Positions 50,617 through 63,930 are shown, counted from the first letter of the stretch. The stretch is DNA of 64,000 nt from Brienomyrus brachyistius (GCF_023856365.1 NC_064543.1:7652452-7716451); one strand, 5' to 3'. Notes: generated by a model not told the origin, from the sequence alone. Program-made: numbers and translations.

Positions 50617-50951
50617 CTGGAGGTTTCCAAACATTCATGAAATCTAACACCGGCTCGTCCACAGCTATTCCGCAGCATTTGCTATTTTTATGAATCCGTT
50701 CAATTTCGCGTAAAAATCTTGAGAATCAATCCTTTGTCCCGGGGGTTTCTTCGCTTGTGTCTTTATCCAGTACAAGTCAACTTCAACAATGATTCCGATG
50801 CCAAGAAAGACAAAAAATTTCCTCCTGAGTAGTCCATCTATCCGGTCTCGCATTAAAGCTTTCTGATCATTAAAGCTGAAGACCGATTTTACGGCGTAAC
50901 TGTGCCCCAATCCCACTGACTTTATCGTCCTTTTCGTAAATAAGTTCACCA
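50617..50951 (-). other. sema6d: proposed 5' noncoding exon of sema6d
   Basis: Bounded on the minus strand by a pyrimidine-rich acceptor (TTTTTCTCTCTGTTACTGAAG) and a donor CCAG|GTGGGT, 335 bases. It has an internal ATG (50853) opening a 62-codon upstream ORF that ends at 50665. The exon could join the acceptor at 47319. This is inference from splice signals only. Confidence 0.4.
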
Positions 50952-51254
50952 CTTCAGTAACAGAGAGAAAAACGCAGAGGAGAGGTGTGCACTTTTGTAC
51001 AATAAGCTATATCAGTTAAAATAAATCATGATGTTTCACTACATAATTTAGGCATTTCACATGTTTTGCAAGTGAAAGTACTACATGCCTGGATATAGCG
51101 TGCATAAAAATAGCTCATCCAGCGCTATTTTTGTACTTCACAGAGTCGCTAAATGAGTTGGCTGTACTGTATTCTACACTGGCAGGCGGAATCTTTTCCC
51201 TTTCGGCTTTCCTCCTCGGTTAAAACAATGCAATTTTCTCAGCGCGTAACTCAC

Positions 51255-51540
51255 CTCATCGGAACAGAAATTGTGGTCGTTTTATATCCTCGGGTATCGC
51301 AAGAAAAATCCAAGATGCGAACTCTCCCAACTTCTCGCAGTGCGAACTCCACCAGCGCAAAAACAAACTGATACCCTGCAAGGGTGTAATACGATCTATT
51401 CTGAGTCGCTCCATGGAGAGAGTCGCCCTGCCGCCTACCAATAAGCGGTGCTCTGCTCTACATCCCTCCTCCAACCATTTCTTCATCGCTTTCTCCTGAG
51501 AGGTGGGTTTGGGTAGTGCTGCTTTCATTCTCAATATTTA
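51255..51540 (-). other. sema6d: proposed first exon of sema6d (noncoding)
   Basis: The donor GATGAG|GTGAGT (minus strand, at 51254) is close to consensus, and the sequence upstream of it is non-repetitive. The distal boundary is unknown. The chain 51255 to 50951, 50617 to 47318 would give a coherent 5' UTR. Not proven. Confidence 0.35.
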
Positions 51541-54429
51541 CAGCATGGACGGCAGATGAAAACGATCGTCTATCATTTCATTTTACACCTAGAACCAGCT
51601 ACGTCAAAAATAGAGTCCGCGGTTGCAATGATTTGCAATCGTTCCAAAGGACCCACGTTGTTAGGTTATAAATATCTTGAGATGTAACCTTTACCTTGAT
51701 CAGCGCAACCAAACAAGCAGGGACTTCAAGCAGTTAAATATGAACAGTTATTCGATTATACCATAGTACTGTAATGTGAATCACGGTTTTGTTTTTAGAC
51801 AGAACATTTGTTCTTCAAAAGGAATATGCCTTATTTGATTTCCACTTAAGTGGACTTAAATACTGGCAATTGTTTTTTCATAAATAACGCTAAACTATAA
51901 AGGAATTGTGTGTCCCTTGTGATGGGCCGAGAAATCTGGATCAGTTGGACGCCAGTACGGTAGAAAGGTTGCAGACTAATCTCGTTAAATGTAATTGACT
52001 GCGATGTGGAAGCCGCGCGTGCAAAGGAAGGAAACCGTCCGCCAACTGGCACCTCCGTGCGGGGACCTATTGTTTGCATAAGATTAAGCATTTATCTCGT
52101 GGTTAACCCCGTAACAAAGCAATTGATATTTGTATTCGTTCGATACGAGGCAACGAAAATGAAAAGAAAAGAGAAATAGTAAGTTGTCATAATTTCATTT
52201 GCACGTTGGTTCACCCGCACAAAGCATCTTGTTAAAAGATTTCTTGCTGAGTTCTTTCCTTTTAAATATTAATAACGTTGACATAAGTTCTGTCCCTGCG
52301 ACCTTACCGGTAAGGCACTTGGATTAAAGAAGGGCAGAGGGCCTGCGTAGGCATTTGTCAGCGCTGTCCAGCATCCCCACCTTGTTGGTGGAAATGACAT
52401 CATTATGCCTGCATGTCTGCCCAAAGACTGTATATTTGAAACATGGCTCGGCTGTGTGGCTATCCTCTGGTGAACTGGCACCTTTCCCTGGATGTGCCCG
52501 TGAATATTCTAAATGCTCGATTGTCAGTGACCACTAGCTTGGAAATGATAAAGAAAAGAAAGGTAATTTCCTTAAATTGTTCCAGATTCTTTCATTATTG
52601 TACTTTGAATAAAAGTGAGGTGTCAACAGTGATTTTTTTCCCCTCTTTGGCACTCCTTAATGAGAAGCATACAGATGACTTTTTAAGACTGCAATCCAAA
52701 CTACGGCCCTTTGCCTCCTCTACATTCTTGCTCACTTGTGTAGATCTTGACTTGTGTGTCAAGCCCTTCTCACTCGGTACAGGGTAGAACCCACTAGGGA
52801 CACTGGGATATTCATGACCGTTAACATTCAGAGCCTGTCGATTTGCACCTTAAGCCAGCTGCCAGATGTGTGAACCTTCCAACGAATCCAATCTCAAACC
52901 CGCAACGACAAGGCAAAGTCTAATTGGCGTTAAGGAAGAGAGAACCAGTGCAATTGCTTTAATTGCTATGCTGCACACAACTTGTACAAGTGGGATGTAG
53001 TCAGTTAGCAGGCGTGTTCTTTTAGGCGAGATGAATGACCGTTGAGAGGGTCCTGTGCATTGACACGGCATGGTAAGAGAGGGGTATTGGTGAACCTAGT
53101 CCCTCATTTGCCTCCTGAGGCAGAGAGACCAGTCTGTTTCCCGGCTACATGCAGAACTGGCATGCTTCAGCCTGATTTGCGGACAGGAATATCTCCGCAG
53201 ATGGTCAAGCCACAGAGTCCCTGCCGCCTTGTACACTTCTGTGACAAATGGGGGACGAGTGCTGGTGTTGTGCAGAAACAGACATTTAATCTGTCAGTTG
53301 ATTCTTTTGTGGTTGGGGGGGGGGGGGGGTGATTATGATAAAATGTCACTCTAAAACCTGCGTATATGTTTAATTGGTGATGATTTGACATAAAATTCAA
53401 CTTTGATCAAAGTTGGAAGCCATCTTGTCTATTAAATACATAGATTTAACCTAATTCTTGATATCTCTATGGAATAAACCACCATCTGGTCCAATGAACG
53501 AGAAAGAAAGTCACCATCACTTAAACCTGGGCACGTTTTAATGTTATGGAGGGGTCTTGGCTGCAGACGTTATTACATTAGTCCCCCCAAAGTGGACGGG
53601 GAAGCGCAGGCACGTCTGAAAGGGCTGCCGTGTCACACGCCTCTGCTGTCTTGCTCTTCTTCTGGAGGATCTTTAAGAGTGGCTGTGACCCTGAGGTTTC
53701 TGCGGGTAATTATTTCAGGAGGTTTGTGATCCTCTGCACTACTGTCTGTTAGTCTCGTGTGAGAAAATGTGCAGCCTTTAGGTATGAAATCAAGACGCTT
53801 TCTTCCCCCCAGTATATAATGAGAGCCATGACCGGAAGGCACCCGGGTGGCATGGGGAGGCAGTGGAAGGCGATCGGACCAGCCATCCATTACTCTGACA
53901 GAAATCAAATTAGCTGTCATTTATCTAGTCAATATTTTACACAGCAATACTATGCAGTCTGTTTGTTTATATACGTAATTGATGGGGTACACTCTCAGGC
54001 ATTTCATGACAATTACTTTCTTATTTAGTCATGGAAATGAATTGAGAATTAATTATTTTCCCCAGTAATTGCCCAGCCAAGAGGATCATAATTTGTGGGG
54101 GGAGAGATGGGATTCTTTTTTAAATTGTTTTTTAGTTTTCAGTGTTTACAACTAACATCAGATAAATATGGAGTAATTACTGTATGAAAAAAAAATCAAC
54201 TGAGTGAATTGAAACATTATTTAATAATGCATGCAACATTTTCAAGTTACTAGCAAGTAATCAGTTACATCATGGGGTGAGTTTGTGTGGTACCTGTAAG
54301 CAGAAAATATTGCTTGCACTATAATTGCTAGGCGTTACTATTAGTTGTAGCTATTGCCATTAACAAACAGCTAAAACTCCAGTGGGATCTGCATATCTCA
54401 AATGGTTTATGTACTTTATGCAGTTACTC
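51541..54429. other. upstream of sema6d, no gene seen
   Basis: Mixed-composition DNA with a G-run near 53315 and no supported exon or RNA gene. Open frames are short and lack splice context. Promoter or enhancer sequences of sema6d are expected here but cannot be delimited. Confidence 0.5.
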
Positions 54430-54520
54430 TATATGTGACCCGTCGCCACGAAATGAGTCTTAAGTTGCACTGGTAGAACTGCACCCATAAGACTCATTTC
54501 GTGGTGATGGGTCGCATATA
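54430..54520. repeat. 33-bp-arm inverted repeat (hairpin)
   Basis: The left arm 54430-54462 (TATATGTGACCCGTCGCC ...) and right arm 54488-54520 pair along all 33 positions if G:U is allowed; the only departures from perfect complementarity are of that kind. The loop is 25 bases. It could be a short foldback element or a transcribed hairpin. Confidence 0.9.
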
Positions 54521-55634
54521 TGGTTTTGGAAATGACTTTTCTCCAAAATAAATGATACCATGCATAAAGGTCGTAAAGATGCATTGAGGCGTCGCGACGA
54601 ATCGATTATTAAGGTGGCGATTTCACTGCATTGTCATGTAACGTCAGAATCAATTTTTTGGAGCAAAATAAAGATGCTTCTTGGTTGCACGCTCTACATT
54701 AATGCACTGCAGGTAGGCACGCAAATCAGTGCCACCCACATGCAGCTTTCCGCAACAAAAGATGGCAGGGAAGGTTAATTTATATTTCTAAAGAGAGTGC
54801 TGCTTGGTCATCATAGCACTACGGTGGTGATATTTGCACCACGATACCTTGGGGAAGCTAACCAGCATTGTGGCACAGAACGCTATCATTCATAATCTTT
54901 GAGCTGCGATGCTTTTGGTAAACAACTATCATTTATACCACAATAAAATACTTTTGATTATTGGTGCCGTAGTTAGCAAAGTGTCTGAGGTAGCTTCTAA
55001 CTAGCCAAATAAAAAGTAATGTTAGACTTATAGATGCGTGATATTGTTTAACGTATCGGTATCGGCCGATTGTCCGTTAAAAATCAAGATGTCGGCATTG
55101 ATCCGATGGGTTGATCTTGGCCGATATTTAAACTTTACCAGTATTTCAAGGTAGAGACACCAGAGCCAGAGGCATAGCTACTAAAATAATGGTGCTGATT
55201 GCACTATCAGCCATTTCATGTAGCGGGGGTGACGGATTTCTTTTGCACATTCACCACTTGGCCCATGTCGCTTGTAATTAATTATTAAATCTGGCCCACA
55301 GATTGATCTTTTGTTTTCCACAGAATCAAAAACAATGTAACGTAATTCTGCAGAATTTGCTCCTGCAAGCTCAGTGAGTCTCACTGTTGCCCCCCCACCT
55401 CCATGAGGTAGCGTTTCATTTAATCTGTTAGTTCTTTTTTTTCTGTGCGGTTCAGTAGTTGGCCTTTTTGACTATTTACACTGGCTTGTTCTCCCGGTTT
55501 AATAATAACAATAAAAATGAATTCCGTGATTTGACTTTCTTTGTATTCCATAAATAGTGTGTAATCAAGTTGCCATGGTAATATCTTTCCAGTGGGGTTA
55601 AAAAGGCCTGAATTTAGGTAATCAGAATAACTGA
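54521..55634. other. intergenic, possible hAT-like MITE remnant
   Basis: Around 55045-55130 there are repeated CGGTATCGGCCGAT and TTGGCCGATATTT words, reminiscent of fish hAT-derived elements with TATCGGCCGATA cores. The remainder is AT-rich without recognised features. Confidence 0.3.
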
Positions 55635-55830
55635 TCAATTTTATTTGTATAATGCATTTTCACAGTATTACATTGTCTCGAAGCACTTTACAATATTCTT
55701 GGCCAAATCCCCCAGTGAGCCAGCCAGAGGCAACAGTGGCAAGGAAAATCTCCTCAGTAGGAAGAAACTTTGGGAGGAACCAGACTCAAAGGGGGAGCCG
55801 ATCCTCCAGGGGCCGGCAGAAGAAGTCAAA
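55635..55830 (+). repeat. dispersed fish repeat, class unassigned
   Basis: Begins CAATTTTATTTGTATAATGC, continues with CATTGTCTCGAAGCACTTTA and the later words GCCAGAGGCAACAGTGGCAA and GGGAGGAACCAGACTCAAAG. This combination is recalled from many fish genomes as an interspersed repeat. Not coding, although short frames remain open. Confidence 0.55.
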
Positions 55831-58800
55831 TGGAAAAAAAAAAAACTGATTTATGCAATTCAGATTTTAAGGTTCAAGTGTAAATGCGGAGGGCAGGCTG
55901 CTTCTGGTGGCACGACGGCAAGGGAGGGGGCAGAGATCCACAGGCGGGAGGGTGAGCAATCGAATTGTGATACAAATTAAAGATTAATGATGCATTGAAT
56001 AATTTCTTCAATAATCATAATCGAATCAAAATGCCTTGCGGCCCGCAATTTACAACCTTACAATGGAGTTGAATTTCTGTATGTGTCTGGTGCCGACGAA
56101 AGCAGCGTGTGTGTTGATGTGGACGCTTCCCCTTCCTTTGGGGCCGCAGACAGAAGGACAGGTGCAGATTACACTTGTGTTGACCGGACCCCTGAGCTGC
56201 ACTGGGTGCACTGGGCCACTGTGACAGTGTCAGACCGCCTGCGCAGCACATGCCCTCCCAGAGCAGCTGTGATTTGCCCATGTAGACGAACGCGACCATG
56301 TCGCCTTGCTGGGCCAGAGTGGCCCCACCCTGCCGAAGTCAATGGTCCCTCCTCAAACTGCACGCTGGGTAGGGTCTGCTCCCAGATAAGTGCCTCACGG
56401 ATATGGGCCTTGGCAACATCAGGCCTTCCGAAGCCCCTTTATGCCAGTGCTTTTTGTCCGAGTGTTCAGAGAAGTCCCTAATGTGCAGCGTGTAGGCTCT
56501 TACTCGGGCAGAAACTCACAATAATAGAGGTTATCAAACTAATTATTTTGACATGGGAAAAAGTTAGTTTTCACAGATTTACTGTTTCCATGGTTTTGTT
56601 GAAGAACTTTTTTCCTGTGATTTTGAGCGCTTGCTGCAGTAGCTATATGCATGGGGTCTCTTTGGTTTAACAGCAGTCGAATAAAGGAAAATTGAAGGCG
56701 TCACTCAAAAATAAAATTTTAGAAATCGCACTGGTGGTGGCTGAGCTCTCGTTCCGGCCGCGGGTAGTCGACTGTGAGACAGCTGCCTCTCCTGTTGGCT
56801 AGGAGGTCTGACGCTTCATAGGGATTAACATTCGCAGACTCTGAATGCCTGTAACTCTGGACAGGTGCGAACAGCAGTGCCTTCAGAATAAAAAGCTGCA
56901 GACTCAATGTCCAGGATGAGTATTGCAAGCACTGGAATTTATCAGTGATTTATATGCATCTTCTTGTCCATTAAAAATCCGCCCCTGCCTTTTCCCCAGG
57001 ACACACATCAGAGCCAGCAATGACACATTAAACCAGGTGCTGGGACCCAAATACAGCAGGTCCTCGCCCCTACTCACATGCTTACAGTTTCTCAGGACAA
57101 TAAATGCTGTTCCCATTACGTAGAACTGCAACAAGAGTGCAGGGTGTTCTTTAAGCTTTGCAGATGGGTAGACGGGTCCTTTTTATTACATAGATACTAG
57201 GGGAGCCAAGAGCAGCTGGAGAGTGTAATCCTGTCTCAACAGGTCACACCGTTCGACAAGCTGCGGCAAGTTTTTATTGTAAGATTCCTAATTAAGCGAG
57301 ACCAGTAGGGAAATCAATTAATCTGGTATCAGGGAGGGTTAAAAAAAACACGAATGCTTTCCTCTACAACAGTTTTTAAGTCTTTTTACTAGCTGCAATG
57401 TGCTTAAACTAGCCTCAAGCTTTAAACATATACATTTATTATTTTTTATATAATGCATACAGTGAGCCAAGGATAATGTCAAGGGAGATTTAAACAGAAG
57501 CAGCAGTCAGCACTGAGGTTTCTGGCTTTGTTAAGGCATGGAACGGAATGTGTCCTTCATTAAAACGTTGCCTGTTATTGAACCGCCAACTTCCTAACTG
57601 GACAGTGTAAAAACGGTGCGTTTTTAAAATGAAGTCTGTAGGAAACCTGACACTGCAGGTAACTGTGATGCAACAGTAACAGAAATGAAAACACTGTGTG
57701 TTTTATGGTTAAACGGCTTTTGGAAAATGTGTTCTAGTGTGGTTTGTAGATGAAAGAAATCAAGAGGGTCTGCTATAGTCATAACCCACATTTTAATTAT
57801 TTCAGACCCTCCTGGCAAATGAGGAACCACCTTCCTTAACAGCCTAGTGCCCGTGAAATTGGGGCAGTGTCAGGGAATACGAAAGCCTAGGGGGTAGTGG
57901 GGGCGTAATTGCACTGAATGATCATGAAGTGCATTCCTGAAAAACCACACTTCTATTAACAAACCCCTGTTGGCTGATGGTTTGGCTGGGCAACATCAAA
58001 GGAGATGAAAGGATGAGCATGATAGGTACGAGCTTCTTGCAAGCTCAATATGTGATCACTTAAATCTACAGTTAATCGTCCTCTGAATAGTGCACGTCAT
58101 TGACAAATATGGTTTTCACACTCCTTATGCAAACAAACAAACCTTTTTGTTGTTTTCATCAGTGAGAATATAACCAGACAAACTGAAATGCAGGGATCCC
58201 CTGAACTGGGATGGGGTTGTATAAAATCTAGTTATAGAAGACAGAGGAATCATTGCTGAAAAACCTCTGGCATTGCCAGAGCAATTGCAGTTATTGTAAT
58301 CCTATCATTGTTTTGATTGCCTGCACAGGTCCAGCTCGGGAACCTAATCACAGAACCAGTCAAAACTTGCTTTGCAGCTCAGATGAGACTCATAGTTTCC
58401 TGTAAGCCGCTCTTCCTGGAAGAAGAGTGATAATCTTTAGAATTAAGGGTTAGAGTGATAGTTATTGTTCAAATTAAAGCATTGATATGCCTTAGCAGCA
58501 GACCTGAGAGACGCCGAGATCCAACGAGAGCGGGGAGATGAGCAGCTAAATTAGATAATGTGGTGCCACCTTGGACAGATCAATTTCCACATTCAATTGA
58601 TCTAAGAGGCTGTTCCCAGACTGGATGAAGATTATCGTGAACAATGGCTGCATAAGAAATGAGTTGAGAATTTGATACATATTCAGTGAGGAAAAAATGT
58701 TAAATTAATGTACGTGCAGAGACATCTGTTCCATTTCATCGGTTCCGGCCTGAATTAACAGTTTCCCCAATCAGGAGCATCACACAAGTCCAGCCTTGGT

Positions 58801-61730
58801 CTTTTTATCTTTGAAATGAAGTGTCATGCTGTACATGCGGCCGGACTGATAAAAGCATTCAGTGTTATAATGGCTGCCATAGCCCGTATCCTGTCTTATT
58901 TCTGTCACGTCATTCAGTTACATAGAAATATAGGTTCTAGAATGGTTACCTATACATAAGAGAAGACACTGCTATGTCATTATTCCATTTCCCAGTAGAA
59001 GGTAGTAATGTGGTTCTTGGTAAGTCTGTAAGTAACGGTTTTGACAGAATTCTGCTTTGTGGGGCTGAGAGAGCAGGATGCACAGTGCACGCCATTAAAC
59101 TCATCCGGTGAGTAGCTTAGGTTGAGCTGTATCAAATGTCAATAGAGTGGCATTTCGGCAGCTGTTGAAAAGAAAGGGTGATTTTACTGAGCCTTAACAG
59201 ATCAGTTCTTTTTAGAGGTTTCTGCTGAATCATCATACTGTTCAAGGTGCTTTAATTAGGTTGAGAAGTATCAGGCTCTAGGTTTCTGCAGCATTGATTT
59301 GTTTTATTTCCAGAGTTTTTTTTTTTTTTTTAATAAATTTTTTTTAAAATAGATTTTTAGAAACTTTTTGGTAAAAAAAAAAACTACAGCGAAGTACAAT
59401 TTCACTGAAAACATGGAGAGACTCAGGCCAGCTAAGAAAGGTGAAGCTAAATGAACAAGAGGGGTTATGAGGGGCAGAGGCATTATAATAGTGTGGGGTG
59501 GGCGCGGGGGGGCAGAGCAGCCTGATCTCCGCAGCTTTAGAAGGACAGAGGAAGGCGCACCGAAAGCTTCATGACTTCTGACAAAGGCCACATGGACAGT
59601 TCACATTCATGACCAGATCTGTTTTTAACTCATTCACATGCTAATTGATGTCAAATTGATTTAACGATGGGCCAGCGTCCCGGAAAGACACGTACGGCAC
59701 ACCCGCCTTCGAGGCTCTCTTCTAATGGCCTTTATGATACGAATGATGAGTTATTTTATCTGTTAGCGGCAGTAGTGAAATGAGAAGGTAGTATTTTATT
59801 CATTGGTGTGTCTTTGTGTGATGAATGTGTTTTTTGGGAGCACTGTAAACATTCAGAAGCAGCCGATAATAGCGCCCGAGCAGCTCTGACATCGGCTTGG
59901 CGCAGTGGCTCACTGATTTCGGCAGGCTACAGGCAAGCTCCAGCTTGTATGCTAGAAGTCTAACACACTTTTTCTCTCTCTTCTTATTTGGCAAAATGAT
60001 CCAAGTGAGTGGCATTCTAAGCTGTTTATATGAAATTGCCAAAATAAACTAAAATCTGAGTGTGGCATATATTTGGCTGCCTCTTCAGGCTGTTAGCCGC
60101 CATGCCTCGCAGGCTCTTTGGAAGCTTACACTGAAGCATGAAGCACCCTTCACCATATCGGTAACGTGAGGATCAGGGCTTCCCTTCACTCTTTGAAGCT
60201 AAAATTCTCCTGAAGCACTACAAGCCTTTTAAAATCTTTTTTTTTTGTTTTCCTAGTTGAAATGCATCGTACCTTTTAAAGTAATCATCTTTCAAATATG
60301 GCCCATAATTCAGACATCTCTATCATAAAATGAGAATTTTTCTGCTTCAAGTTTCATTATAGGCATCTGTTCCAGTCTCCTAGAAGAATTTGCCTAATTT
60401 ACTTTGTAATATATTTCCGTCATTATACAGAATTTCTGCCAGTTGTGCGAAAAGAGCAGAGCTGGGCGACAAAAGGCTCCGAAGGCAGACGTACAAGTTC
60501 AGTGTCCAGGATGGTTCCTGCTGAGTGCTTGCTGCTTTTTTGGGTAAAAACTGGTTTATTTATGTTTAAAATTGCACAGGTACTAAGTACATCACTAAGT
60601 ATAAGGAAAGGATTTGGTTAAATAAACAACCCTGGGTTACTCTGGGAACCAAATGTGCTGAATTAATTACAGCATACAGGACATTACTGAAGCCTTGTTA
60701 AATAAAGGGTCTTATTAGGAAACTGAAAACCCGAAAACTATAATTTCTGGCTTTCATTTAATTCATACAGTAATGTTCTAATAAGAAGGTTGCTGAAATT
60801 TACAAGTTATCCCTTGTAAATTTGCGCTATAAGGGAAGGCTTGTGCACACACACACACACACACACACCACACGGCCAGAGAGAGACACACACACATTGT
60901 CTGGGGCTTATTTCCTACAAGCAGCTATTTTTGTGTTTTTGTGTGCAGGGTCTTGGGTTGAATGGACCCCTTTATGCCTTCTGTGCCAAAGTAAAGCATA
61001 ACACCCTTTGTGGAGGGTGGGGGGCAGTTTGTTATGGAGTTCAGCTGACAGGAGAGCTTGTCTTGTGATTTGGGGGCTGGGTGGAGAGTTCAGTGGCCTG
61101 GTGGTAGCCCTCATGCACCACCCTTACGCGCTTCTCACCGAGTCGGCTGTTTGCGTGGTTGCAGTGCGTATCCGGGGGCAGGTGGCCCCTGTGACACTGC
61201 AGTGGGGATATAATGCTACAGTATCTGCTGGCAGCCAGTTACTGGTCACGCCGCTGTAGAAAAATGTATTTGTTTCTTTTTGTTCCAGCATAAATAGTCC
61301 CTGAGATTCAGCTGTTTGATGCAGTGTTTAGGACATATGGAATAGAGATTCTTAGTTCATCCCAGTGCGGAAATTCTCTCTTCGCCTGCCTAATCTCACT
61401 CTTCAAGAGACACGCAGGCGCACATGCAGGTGAGAGCAAGCTTGGGGGGTCACAGCGCAGGGTCAGCCAATGTGCAGTGACCCTGGAGCTGGGGGTTAAG
61501 GGCCGTGCTCAGAGGGCTGCAGGCAGCATCAGTCTGCCAGCCCTGGGATTCAATACGGTAACCTTCCGATCACGGGCACAGCCCCAGTCCTCATGTTACC
61601 GACACACGGACGGGAGCATCATGCTTCACAGCGTAAGCTCCCAAAGAATCTGCAAGGGATAGTCACTTCTTAAGCTAATTAGCTGAGCACAGTGCAATTC
61701 GGTTGCAGTGTTATTTAAAGACATTTTAAC
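55831..61730. other. distal upstream DNA, no gene seen
   Basis: It holds a (CA)n stretch at about 60845-60868, T-runs near 59318-59345, and a part near 61430-61600 with GGGGGTTAAGGGCCGTGCTC and CCTTCCGATCACGGGCACAG, which looks like a degenerate SINE-related repeat. The segment 58150-58720 lacks repeats and has a homeobox-type AT-rich word content. No coding exon was recognised. Confidence 0.45.
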
Positions 61731-61895
61731 CAGAAGTGGAAAGTTCAGGTCCAGAAAGTAGAAATCCAGACCAAGGTTTTGTTCCAACCAACCAGTTGAG
61801 TCCTCTGTGACTGTGACTCTTTATACTCAACTGGTAGGTTGAAACAAAACCTCGGTCTGGATTTATAATTTCTGGAACTGAACTTTCCACCTCTA
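61731..61895. mobile_element. hAT-like MITE with 8-bp target duplication
   Basis: The ends CAGAAGTGGAAAGTTCAGG and (reverse complement of the right end) TAGAGGTGGAAAGTTCAGT match, with arms pairing through CCAGACC..GGTTTTGTT and CCAGTTGAG. The 8-base ATTTTAAC occurs immediately before (61723-61730) and after (61896-61903) the element. That is a perfect hAT-type duplication. Non-coding, 165 bp. Confidence 0.93.
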
Positions 61896-61903
61896 ATTTT
61901 AAC

Positions 61904-63688
61904 ATTTATTTTTGATTTTGAGAATACATTAAGGCTAATGCAGGAACCCGCAGGGTGTGCTTCAAAACACTGACAGGCTCCAATGTGTCACAAAGGCGAG
62001 ACACTCACCATTCTTATTTACAAGTAGACCCTAGAATGACACATTCTGATTTCCAGACAAAGACATTAAAAATATTAGATGTTTGTGGTAAAAGCGAACC
62101 CAGACTTGTGTGTGTGATTCACAGTGTGTGTCTGTGTCGGGAAGATTCGCCCCTGGCTGGGACGGTGGAGAGGGGCCAGACCGACGACACAGTTTGAAGT
62201 CGTCAGGCTGTATTTGATGTGGTCACCAGTGCTCAGCAGATTAAGGACCCGGTCTGACTGCTCCTCGGCTACAGCTGCAAGCTTCTAACAAAGTCTCTGC
62301 TGGAATAAAGGGCAGAGAGGAAAAACAAAGTGCTGGAAGCCATTGAAAGGGAAGGCAGCAAACTTGCAGGGTGTGGGAAGGGAACGTTTAGGCTGACACT
62401 TGGTGACTCAGTCCGCACACCTGTGCCTGCGCGTGCATCACGACTTGTAAGGCTGGGCTTCCCATATGCCCACTTGGCGAATTCGGCTGTTCCATGTTTG
62501 TTTATTTTTTTACTTGGCTGCCATGTTGCAGGACCCTGTCTTTCTGGTAATGCTACCTTTCAAGGGGGTCTTGGCCTCTACCCTGTCTCCATTTGCTTAT
62601 GCAGCCCAAATAAAGGTGTGAACCGCGTTAGCTTATAAATCACGTCTAACGCAAACATTGCCAGGAGGCGATTTGTGTCAGAAGTTCAGCAGTAAAAACG
62701 CAGTCATCAGTAATTAAGGTGACGTCAATTAACTTGTCGTATTACATGATTTGAGTTTTGAACAGAAGGGAAGAAATTATATCTGAACGACTGATAAGTG
62801 TTTTTTGTGTTTTTTTTCCCCCCCATTTATTTTGCTTCAGCACGTTATGTGGGAAGCCCCCCCGACTGGCCGCTTTTGAGTGGGGGGGGGTGCCCCTCAT
62901 TTAATGTGTGCTGACACTCTGACATCATCTGCTGAGTTCTTTATCTGGGACCTGTTGTGTCCACAAGACAGAATTATGGTGGACGCCAGCCACCACTGCA
63001 ACTCCAGCAGAACACCAGCACCCCAAAGACCCTCTAACCTCAGGCAGAGTGACTTTGATTTCCATGTGAAAGGAAAGAGGCAGTTTGCCTTTATGGGCTG
63101 TTTGCTCACGCCGCACCAAGCCCTCCCTTGGAAGCTGAACTTCCCCCTACAGATGGCCCTGTATGGGAATTACTCCTATGCGGCTGTTCAAACAATTACT
63201 GCACTCCCCTGTGATTTGTATTTGGGTGGATGTTTTAAATATGTCCTTTTTTGTCAAAAGTCAAAGGGCAGCCCATAAGGGAATCGCACCGGCGAACTCA
63301 TCTGGTTTGTGGTCGTGCGTCACTCGACGGGCCTATCAGATACGCCAGTTCTCGTGCTGCACTAATGGCTGTGTGTAATTGGCCCTGGGACTGGAAATCG
63401 ATGCTTCCTGTGCAAAGGTTTTTTTTTTGCGTTTTTTTTTCTTTGGCTCGCTGTGCATATGCATTTTGGAAAAGCCTGCTTGAAACAGGGTTAATTGGCC
63501 GGGGAGCATCAAAGTGGGACACCAGGAAACGCCGCTCCATTCATTTTGTACTTTGTGAAAGCGTCTGCACCGTCAACATGGTGCTATGATTTTACACCGA
63601 GTGAATATGGATTAACTTTTAAAACACAAACCAGAAACTATAAGTGGTATTTCCTGACAGATCCACCCATTTGCTATGAGCCTTTTGC
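61904..63688. other. distal upstream DNA, no gene seen
   Basis: Mixed DNA with short simple runs (C near 62818, G near 62881, T near 63419). No exon, RNA gene or recognised repeat. Confidence 0.45.
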
Positions 63689-63930
63689 AGGGTTGCCAGC
63701 GTGAGATTCACGCTTTCAGACTTGCACGCTCACGCAAGAAATCTTACTGCAAATATATATTATCCTATTATAAACCTAAAATCAGCTACATTAAAAGCGC
63801 TGGGGCAGTTTGCAAAAACCTACAGACTAATTACAAGGTGATGAAACTTTTACATACATGTAAATGCGTGTGCAGACTGGTCTCGAATTGAAAATCTCGC
63901 TCCCGCCAGCTCACCAAAGTTGGCAACCCT
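63689..63930 (+). mobile_element. 242-bp MITE with 10-bp terminal inverted repeats
   Basis: Starts AGGGTTGCCA (63689-63698) and ends TGGCAACCCT (63921-63930), a perfect 10-base inverted pair. The interior matches the reverse complement of 16836-17055, so this is a dispersed element with at least two copies in this window. No coding capacity. A clear target duplication was not seen. Confidence 0.88.
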
